Positions 42,477 through 47,593 of a stretch of 47,593 nt of DNA are shown here, in pieces. The stretch is from contig CAIURC010000069.1 in assembly GCA_903901425.1 (NCBI GenBank), positions 1-47,593 of the forward strand, read 5' to 3'. The stretch is from an uncultured Spartobacteria bacterium. Lineage in GTDB: Bacteria > Verrucomicrobiota > Verrucomicrobiia > Chthoniobacterales > Chthoniobacteraceae. A program made the position numbers and the translations under genes. The notes beneath the pieces were generated by a model that had not been told where the DNA came from, made no database searches, and saw only the letters and a program-made list of their open reading frames with translations. Each line of letters opens with the position of its first letter. Within the stretch, counting starts at the first letter, position 1.

Positions 42477-43931
42477 ATGCGTATCCCCCCAGTCCCCCGC
42501 ACCTTCTGGAGTCTTTGTCTGGCTGTTGTTGCTGTCGCCGCCCCTCTCCACGCCGGGGAATCCACCGCGCCGCAGTTCCAATCCGATTCCCGCGTCTGCT
42601 TTATCGGCGACAGCATTACCGCGGGCGGTGTCTATTCCACCTACCTCAAGATTTTCTATGCCACCCGGTATCCCGACCGGGAAATCGCATTTTTTAACGC
42701 CGGCAAATCCGGGGGAAGCGCCGGAGACGCCGTAAACCGGCTGGCATGGGATATCTTGGTCCATCGTCCCACCGCAGCCACGGTTTCGTTTGGGATGAAC
42801 GACATGAGCCGGTTGCATCTGGGCATCAGCGGAACCCCAGAAGCGCTGGAGCAAGCTATTCAAGAGCGAATGAAATCCGTGGAAACGAACTACAACACGC
42901 TGCTCGACGCTCTGACCAAAGCGAATGTCACACTGACTCTGATCGGCCCTTCGCCCTACGACGATACGCTTCAGGTCGAAACCAAGATCGAGCGTTCCAA
43001 CGTGGCCATGGCCCGGTGGACCGCGCGGATCGCGGAAATCGCCAAAAAACGCGGCGCGGGTTTTGTCGACATGGGCGCCGCGCTCAACCCGGTGAACCAA
43101 CGCCTTCAGGCCGTGGACCCCGCAGCCAGTATCGTGGGCAAAGACCGGGTCCATCCCGGGCCCGCCGGGCATCTGGTGATGGCCATGGCCATTCTCAAAG
43201 CTCAGAATGTGGCTCCCGAAGTTTCCCGGATCCAGGTCGATGCCAAGACCGGCAAACCCGGTCCTCTGATCCACTGCACAGTGGAAGCGGTTCGGACCAG
43301 CGCGCAGGGAGTCGAGTTTCTCTGCCGTGAGAACGCTCTGCCCTTTGTTTTGCCGCAGGAAAGTGGAACGCAGGCATTCTGGGGCATCGCGGAGAAAGCG
43401 GCGGCCCAGATCCAGTTGGCAGGCGGACCGGAACTGATCCCGTTTCAGCGCGAGCTCAACCGCGAGACGCTGCATGTCACCGGACTTGAGTCGGGGCGCT
43501 ACCAAGTCCGGATTGATGAGCAGTGGATTGGCGAGTACGGGGCCGAGGAACTTGCCGAGGGCGTCAACCTGTCTGAAAATCCAAAGACTCCGCAATACAC
43601 CCAAGCGCTGGCTCTTGCAAAATCGCTGGAGGCCGTTCGTGGGTTGGAGGGTTCGTTTTTCCGACTCGTCGCCCATGTCCGGGGCAGTTTCCTTGAACCT
43701 GCAAAGGTGGACATCCAAGACGATGCTGCCGTGGAACACTGCCTGCGAGAGGCGATTGCGAAACTTCCACCTGATAACTACGGCCGCGCCATGGCGGAGC
43801 GTTATCTCAAGACCGTGCCCGGCCAGACAGCCGGCAAACTCGAGGAACTCGAGAAATTGCTCCTCCAAATCCGAGAGCAGCGCGTGCTCAAGCCCCACCG
43901 GTTCAGCGTGACCCGCAAATCGGAAGGCTAA
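42477..43931 (+). CDS. Exported SGNH/GDSL-family hydrolase
   Basis: 484 residues with signal peptide MRIPPVPRTFWSLCLAVVAV and Ala-rich cleavage region. SGNH blocks are in order: VCFIGDSITAGGVYSTYL (nucleophile Ser), FNAGKSGGSAGDAVNRL (block II Gly), SFGMNDMSRL (block III Asn) and KDRVHPGPAGHLVMA (Asp and His). The C-terminal 220 residues (YGAEELAEGVNLSENPKTPQ, EGSFFRLVAHVRG) are an accessory region seen in verrucomicrobial relatives. Such enzymes often remove acetyl or other ester groups from glycans. Divergence from the GH10-like gene fits a shared polysaccharide role; that is inferred. Confidence 0.9.
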   Translation: MRIPPVPRTFWSLCLAVVAVAAPLHAGESTAPQFQSDSRVCFIGDSITAGGVYSTYLKIFYATRYPDREIAFFNAGKSGGSAGDAVNRLAWDILVHRPTAATVSFGMNDMSRLHLGISGTPEALEQAIQERMKSVETNYNTLLDALTKANVTLTLIGPSPYDDTLQVETKIERSNVAMARWTARIAEIAKKRGAGFVDMGAALNPVNQRLQAVDPAASIVGKDRVHPGPAGHLVMAMAILKAQNVAPEVSRIQVDAKTGKPGPLIHCTVEAVRTSAQGVEFLCRENALPFVLPQESGTQAFWGIAEKAAAQIQLAGGPELIPFQRELNRETLHVTGLESGRYQVRIDEQWIGEYGAEELAEGVNLSENPKTPQYTQALALAKSLEAVRGLEGSFFRLVAHVRGSFLEPAKVDIQDDAAVEHCLREAIAKLPPDNYGRAMAERYLKTVPGQTAGKLEELEKLLLQIREQRVLKPHRFSVTRKSEG

Positions 43932-44013
43932 GTACTCCGGTTGGACGTCCGCCAGCGGTGCAGTTGGTTCCGAAGCTAACCACCACCCGCCCGCTGCTCA
44001 GCACAACAAACCT

Positions 44014-45582
44014 TCAGCGCCCTTTGCCCGCCGGTTTCCCATCCACCCGGTTCTCCCGGAACAACCGGTCGACCTGCACATGGTCCAAGGCACATCCGAA
44101 CACGTACACCTCGTCCACCCCGCCCCGGAACCCCTTCACCGCTCCGGAGATGTTCCGTCCGAGCCAGACTCCCCGATTGGGTCCCTGAAGGTCTGTGTTC
44201 ACCTCCATCACCGCTTTTCGTGCGGCGGGCTCGAGCCTGCCGTCGACGTAGAGCAGGACATGCGTGGAAATATCCGCGCCCGGTCCCCCGTAGAGCACCA
44301 CGGCACAGTGGTGCCAGTTGCCATCCCGCAAATCGGTGGTGCCCACCACCGGCGCCCGGTTCACCCCCACCCGCAAACGGCCAATCGGCCCCTCCGCCTC
44401 CGCAGGATTGATTGAAATCTGCCAGGCCGATCCCGGCTCCGCATGGCTCCCCCACCCGATCACGCCGTAGCCGTGCCCGACATCAAAATCGGCAGGCACT
44501 TTCACCCAGAAGGCCACCGTCCGCGCATCAGACCCGCCAATTCCTGGAAAATCGCTGCGGGCATAACTGCCTTCCCCCGTGAACTCCACGCCCTGGCCAA
44601 AACGTCCCGCCACTCTGACAGGCAACCCCAGCGCAGCCGTGACCCGCACCAACTCCAAGTCCCGGATCCCATCCGTCCCTGCCAAGTCCCGGCCACGGTC
44701 GGGAATCACGGACTCGGTGCCCTCAAAATCCCAATGCACATACCCGGTCTGGTTCTCCGGGACCGGCGGCAGAGTGCGCACAAACGCGCCCCGGTTGGAC
44801 GCGAGGCGCAGAGGCGCATCGGACAACCGCAACGCCTGGTCACGTTCGAGCCGCACCTTGCCGCCTCCGGCACTCGGATGGGCCTCCACAACGCCCTCCA
44901 AGACATGGACTTCCATCCCCTCTTTGTCCCCGACGGAGACGCCGAACTCCGTTCCCAGATCCACAAGTTTACCGCCCCGCCCTTCGATGGTGAACCCGTG
45001 AGCCTTTTCAGGCACCCGCGCCACCACCCGCCCTCGTTCCAACCGGGCGCTCCACCCGTTCTGCACCCAAAGTTCCGCAGGCCCCTCCACAATCACCTGC
45101 GCCCCGCACCCAAAACGCAACTCCACCAGACCCGACTCCAGAGAAATCTTCCGGCCCGGTTCAAACTTCTGGCCGGGTTCAAGCGCCGCCCAGCTTTCCA
45201 CCCGGAGCACCTCTGCCCCCTGGGGTTTGCGCATCGCGAACCAGCCCGCGCCACAGACCAAAAGACAGGCCGCCAATTTCAACCAGAACCCTTGTCGTCT
45301 CCGGGCCACGACCCGCGCCTTGACGCGCTCGGCGAACTCCGCCCCGCCTCCTGCTGCAAGCCCCATCAACACCTCCCGGCGCAGCATCTCGCCCCCGGGA
45401 TCCCGTGCAGCAACACCCAGCAACCTTTCCACCAGGACATGTTCACCCAAACGCGCCGCCAGTTCAGGATCCCGCCGGCACTGTTCCACCAACCGGCTCA
45501 GATCGGCCGCGCCCAGTTCCCCGGCAACCCCCCGCGCCAGAAGTTCCTCCTGTTCCTCACTGTTTTGGCCGTTCGGTTCCAT
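44014..45582 (-). CDS. FecR-domain membrane protein with LamG extracellular domain
   Basis: 522 residues. The N-terminal 95 residues are a cytoplasmic anti-sigma-like segment (LLARGVAGELGAADLSRLVE). One membrane helix lies near 99-116 (FWLKLAACLLVCGAGWFA). A FecR domain follows at about 130-260 (GLVELRFGCGAQVIVEGPAE, GGKLVDLGTEFGVSVGD, EVHVLEGVVEAHP). A LamG/concanavalin-like domain occupies about 345-510 (FTGEGSYARSDFPGIG, RTVAFWVKVPADF, NWHHCAVVLYGG, FRGGVDEVYVFGCALDHVQV). It is 16 nt downstream of the ECF sigma gene. It probably senses a surface ligand, perhaps glycan, and controls that sigma factor. A decayed relative of its 3' end is at 32929-33105. Confidence 0.92.
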   Translation of the reverse strand: MEPNGQNSEEQEELLARGVAGELGAADLSRLVEQCRRDPELAARLGEHVLVERLLGVAARDPGGEMLRREVLMGLAAGGGAEFAERVKARVVARRRQGFWLKLAACLLVCGAGWFAMRKPQGAEVLRVESWAALEPGQKFEPGRKISLESGLVELRFGCGAQVIVEGPAELWVQNGWSARLERGRVVARVPEKAHGFTIEGRGGKLVDLGTEFGVSVGDKEGMEVHVLEGVVEAHPSAGGGKVRLERDQALRLSDAPLRLASNRGAFVRTLPPVPENQTGYVHWDFEGTESVIPDRGRDLAGTDGIRDLELVRVTAALGLPVRVAGRFGQGVEFTGEGSYARSDFPGIGGSDARTVAFWVKVPADFDVGHGYGVIGWGSHAEPGSAWQISINPAEAEGPIGRLRVGVNRAPVVGTTDLRDGNWHHCAVVLYGGPGADISTHVLLYVDGRLEPAARKAVMEVNTDLQGPNRGVWLGRNISGAVKGFRGGVDEVYVFGCALDHVQVDRLFRENRVDGKPAGKGR

Positions 45583-45598
45583 GCGTTTCTCCCAAGTT

Positions 45599-46174
45599 TC
45601 AGGCGGTTTTGAGCCGACCGTTCATGCACGCCGCAAGCGCGCTCCTGAGCCGGTGCAACCGCATGGTGAGTGCCGAGTGCCGCGTCCCATGCCTCTCGGT
45701 CAGTTCCCGGATCGACAACCCCTCCCCGTACCGCGCTTCCACCAAGGCTCGGGCTTCGGGATCCATCTCCCCCAAACATTCCCGCAGCGCCTCGGTGCGA
45801 GTGTCTTCCCGGGCCACCTCGCACAAACGTTCCACCTGAACTCCAATGAGTTCCTCCAGTTCCTGCTGGGCACCGACCGGTTCCGGACGGAATTTCCTCT
45901 GGTAATTGCGCAGCAGGTTCATCGCAATCGTCCGCAACCAGGGACCCAGAGGATCTCCCGGCCTGAATTCGCGGAGCCGACGGTGCGCCACCAAAAATGT
46001 CTCCTGCGCCAGGTCCTCGGCATGGTCCATGGACCCCAAACGCGCCGCCAGCATCCCGCGCACCCCCCGCTCATAACGCACCACCAACTCCCCAAATGCT
46101 TCCAAATCCCCGGATACGGAAGCCAAAACCAGCTCCGTCTCAGACAGCCCGCCGCGTTGCATCGTCGTCTCCAT
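45599..46174 (-). CDS. ECF-type RNA polymerase sigma factor (third)
   Basis: 191 residues from the ATG at 46174, which has AGGAG 2 nt upstream; an ATG at 46162 is an alternative and the frame is open to 46354. Region 2 includes AFGELVVRYERGVRGMLAAR, DHAEDLAQETFLVAHRRLRE and LGPWLRTIAMNLLRNYQRK. Region 4 includes CLGEMDPEARALVEARYGEG and SIRELTERHGTRHSALTMRL. It pairs with the FecR-LamG gene just downstream. A promoter-like motif related to those of the left arm lies at 46212-46238. Confidence 0.93.
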   Translation of the reverse strand: METTMQRGGLSETELVLASVSGDLEAFGELVVRYERGVRGMLAARLGSMDHAEDLAQETFLVAHRRLREFRPGDPLGPWLRTIAMNLLRNYQRKFRPEPVGAQQELEELIGVQVERLCEVAREDTRTEALRECLGEMDPEARALVEARYGEGLSIRELTERHGTRHSALTMRLHRLRSALAACMNGRLKTA

Positions 46175-46211
46175 AGCTCCTATTCTTTTGATGTCTTGCC
46201 CCCTTTTTTCT

Positions 46212-46238
46212 GACACCGCGATTTTTTTGTGTGTCAAA
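46212..46238 (-). promoter_or_regulatory. Bipartite promoter-like motif before the third ECF sigma gene
   Basis: Read on the minus strand: TTTGACA, 13 nt, CGGTGTC. It agrees with the TGTGACG-13-CGGTATT motif at 10 of 14 box positions, all four differences being single substitutions, with identical spacing. The -10-like box ends 38 nt before the ATG at 46174. The same stretch contains a TGACAC/GTGTCA dyad. Confidence 0.5.
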
Positions 46239-46328
46239 ACTGCAGTCTGGGAACATCCCCTTCCAAGAACCCCCCATTTTAACTCTCCCCCCTCCTCCGC
46301 CGTGTTGTTTTCCACCCACCATCCCACC

Positions 46329-46739
46329 ATGCACCACCACCGACTCCGATTCATCCTCTGCCTGCTTCCCGTCCTTCTGGCGGGATTCGCCTCCTCCCTC
46401 CTCGCTCAGGCGCCCGCTGCCAGAATCCAGGATGTCTCTCCCGACAAAGCCACGGAGCTGATTGCCAAACAAAAACCGCTCATTTTGGATGTCCGCACCC
46501 CGGAGGAGTTCGCCGACGGCCATTTGGCGGGTGCCGTGAACATCAGTTCTGCGGATCCTGAGTTTTCAAAAAAGATCGCGGCACTCGACCAGACGCGCCC
46601 GGTTTTGGTGCATTGCGCCGCCGGTGGCCGCAGCCGGCGGGTTTTACCAGCGCTTGAGGCACTGAAATTTCCATCCATCCATCATCTGGCAGCCGGATTC
46701 AACGGCTGGCTGGATGCCGGCAAACCTGTCCAAAAGTAA
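46329..46739 (+). CDS. Exported rhodanese-domain protein
   Basis: 136 residues with signal peptide (HRLRFILCLLPVLLAGFASS). A single rhodanese domain follows: ILDVRTPEEFADGHLAGAVN, then the active-site loop VLVHCAAGGRSRR with Cys at its head, then HHLAAGFNGWLDAGKPV. The loop CAAGGRS is the right length for a sulfurtransferase, so persulfide chemistry in the envelope is plausible. The frame is open to 46188, but the signal peptide starts at 46329. The FAD oxidoreductase gene starts 20 nt downstream and may be cotranscribed. Confidence 0.92.
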   Translation: MHHHRLRFILCLLPVLLAGFASSLLAQAPAARIQDVSPDKATELIAKQKPLILDVRTPEEFADGHLAGAVNISSADPEFSKKIAALDQTRPVLVHCAAGGRSRRVLPALEALKFPSIHHLAAGFNGWLDAGKPVQK

Positions 46740-46759
46740 CTCCCATCGAACCCCATATC

Positions 46760-47593
46760 ATGACCCCTCGCTTCTCCACCCTGCTCCTGCTGGCCACGGC
46801 TTCCACCGGATTCAGCGCATCCGACCTCCTTGTTGAAACCGAGAGTTTCAAGAACCCAGGCGGCTGGGTGCTGGACACCCAGTTTGTCTCGATCATGGGT
46901 TCCCCCTACCTGATGGCTCACGGCCTCGGGACCCCGGTCAAAGACGCGTCCACCACCGTCCAGTTGCCTGCCCCGGGCAAGTACCGGGTCTGGGTCAGGA
47001 CCAAAGACTGGGTTGCCCGCTGGAAGGCGCAGGGCGCTCCCGGCAAGTTTCAGGTGCTCGTGAACGGCAAACCGCTGACGCCCACGTTCGGGACCGAAGG
47101 CGCCGACTGGCACTGGCAGGATGGCGGTTCTTTTGAAGCCACCTCCAACTCCCTCGAAGTCGCCCTACACGATCTCTCCGGCTTCAATGGCCGCTGCGAT
47201 GCCCTCTATTTTGCCAAGGAAGGCTCCGCCCCCCCTCCCAATGATGCCAGCCTCACCGCATGGCGCCTCGAAAAACTCGGGTTCCCCGCCAAACCCTCTG
47301 TCGAGGGCGAGTTTGATCTAGTGGTCGTGGGCGGCGGGTATGCCGGTATGGGATCGGCCATTTCCGCCGCACGCATGGGTTGCAAGGTCGCCCTGCTTCA
47401 GGACCGCGCGGTGTTGGGCGGCAACGGCTCCAGCGAAGTCCGGGTCTGGGCCAAGGGCGGCATCCGACGCGGTCTTTATCCCAACATTGGCGAAATCGTG
47501 GAAGAATTTGAGGACCAAGCCAAGGCCTCCCCGGGAACCTACGAGGAGTTTGGGGACGCCAAGAAAGAAGCCGGGGTTCGGGCGGAAAAGAAC
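46760..47593 (+). CDS. Exported FAD-dependent oxidoreductase, N-terminal part (cut by window edge)
   Basis: 278 codons from the ATG at 46760 to the edge of the window with no stop. A signal peptide (MTPRFSTLLLLATASTGFSA) is followed by a beta-sandwich-like domain (LLVETESFKNPGGWVLDTQF; YRVWVRTKDWVARWKAQG; NSLEVALHDLSGFNGRCDAL). Near residue 188 the FAD-binding Rossmann motif begins: FDLVVVGGGYAGMGSAISAA, then GCKVALLQDRAVLGGNGSSE. This sandwich plus FAD_oxidored layout is frequent in Verrucomicrobiota and Planctomycetota near glycan genes; the substrate is unknown. The C-terminal part is outside the window. Confidence 0.92.
   Translation, partial: MTPRFSTLLLLATASTGFSASDLLVETESFKNPGGWVLDTQFVSIMGSPYLMAHGLGTPVKDASTTVQLPAPGKYRVWVRTKDWVARWKAQGAPGKFQVLVNGKPLTPTFGTEGADWHWQDGGSFEATSNSLEVALHDLSGFNGRCDALYFAKEGSAPPPNDASLTAWRLEKLGFPAKPSVEGEFDLVVVGGGYAGMGSAISAARMGCKVALLQDRAVLGGNGSSEVRVWAKGGIRRGLYPNIGEIVEEFEDQAKASPGTYEEFGDAKKEAGVRAEKN

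Noticed and set aside
42321-43898. 525-codon open frame antisense to the SGNH hydrolase
   Set aside because: The opposite strand has all SGNH catalytic blocks and a signal peptide; the antisense product has no recognisable features.
44443-45612. 389-codon open frame antisense to the FecR-LamG gene
   Set aside because: The product is proline/arginine/histidine-rich low-complexity sequence opposite a clear FecR-LamG protein.

Overview
This window reads as a chromosomal segment of a GC-rich bacterium of the Planctomycetota-Verrucomicrobiota-Chlamydiota group, most likely Verrucomicrobiota. The evidence is the mix of families: secreted multi-domain cytochrome proteins (PSCyt1 with DUF1549/DUF1553 and DUF1587/DUF1592), their Tat-exported partners (DUF1501, DUF1552), DUF1080, a DUF6797-like protein, DUF4838, DUF6600, and several ECF sigma factors each paired with a membrane protein carrying an extracellular domain. 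All assignments come from reading motifs by eye; no database search was run.

Layout. 1-2198 (minus) is a housekeeping run: pdxA, lipA and the first part of a family 2 glycosyltransferase. 2310-5141 holds a DUF1080 protein, an AbrB/Doc toxin-antitoxin pair and an exported PQQ-type propeller. 5354-9755 (plus) is an RND pump with its adaptor. 9822-13738 has a DUF6797-like propeller protein, a CvfB-like RNA-binding protein and a lipoprotein. 13938-16768 combines a broken AlbA_2 (Schlafen-type) gene with a DUF2075 helicase that has a degenerate S24-like tail. 17267-21691 (plus) has two glycan-active exported proteins (DUF4838 with a CBM9-like domain; GH43/GH32-like propeller).

21744-32869 is the most striking part. 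Two mirror-image operons diverge from a 117-bp gap. The left arm is ECF sigma, FecR-DNRLRE membrane protein, DUF1552 and PSCyt1-DUF1587/1592. The right arm is ECF sigma, membrane protein with an extracellular domain, PSCyt1-DUF1549/1553 and DUF1501. A third sigma gene with a FecR-LamG partner lies at 44014-46174. A bipartite promoter-like motif (TKTGACR, 13 nt, CGGTRTY) occurs before the left sigma gene, before DUF1552 and before the third sigma gene. Eroded pieces of the same families (a LamG 3' end at 32929-33105 and a DUF1501 3' end at 40415-40632) show that such cassettes were duplicated and then lost.

32870-42476 is an accessory zone with two transposase remnants, a DUF6600 protein with a 12-unit APKAV repeat, a large beta-helix/MBG exported protein with a clear terminator, and a divergent GH10-like enzyme. 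42477-47593 has an SGNH/GDSL esterase-like protein, the FecR-LamG/sigma pair, an exported rhodanese and the first part of an exported FAD oxidoreductase. Overall the genes suggest a polysaccharide-degrading, surface-sensing lifestyle. ATGA stop/start overlaps are used repeatedly inside operons.
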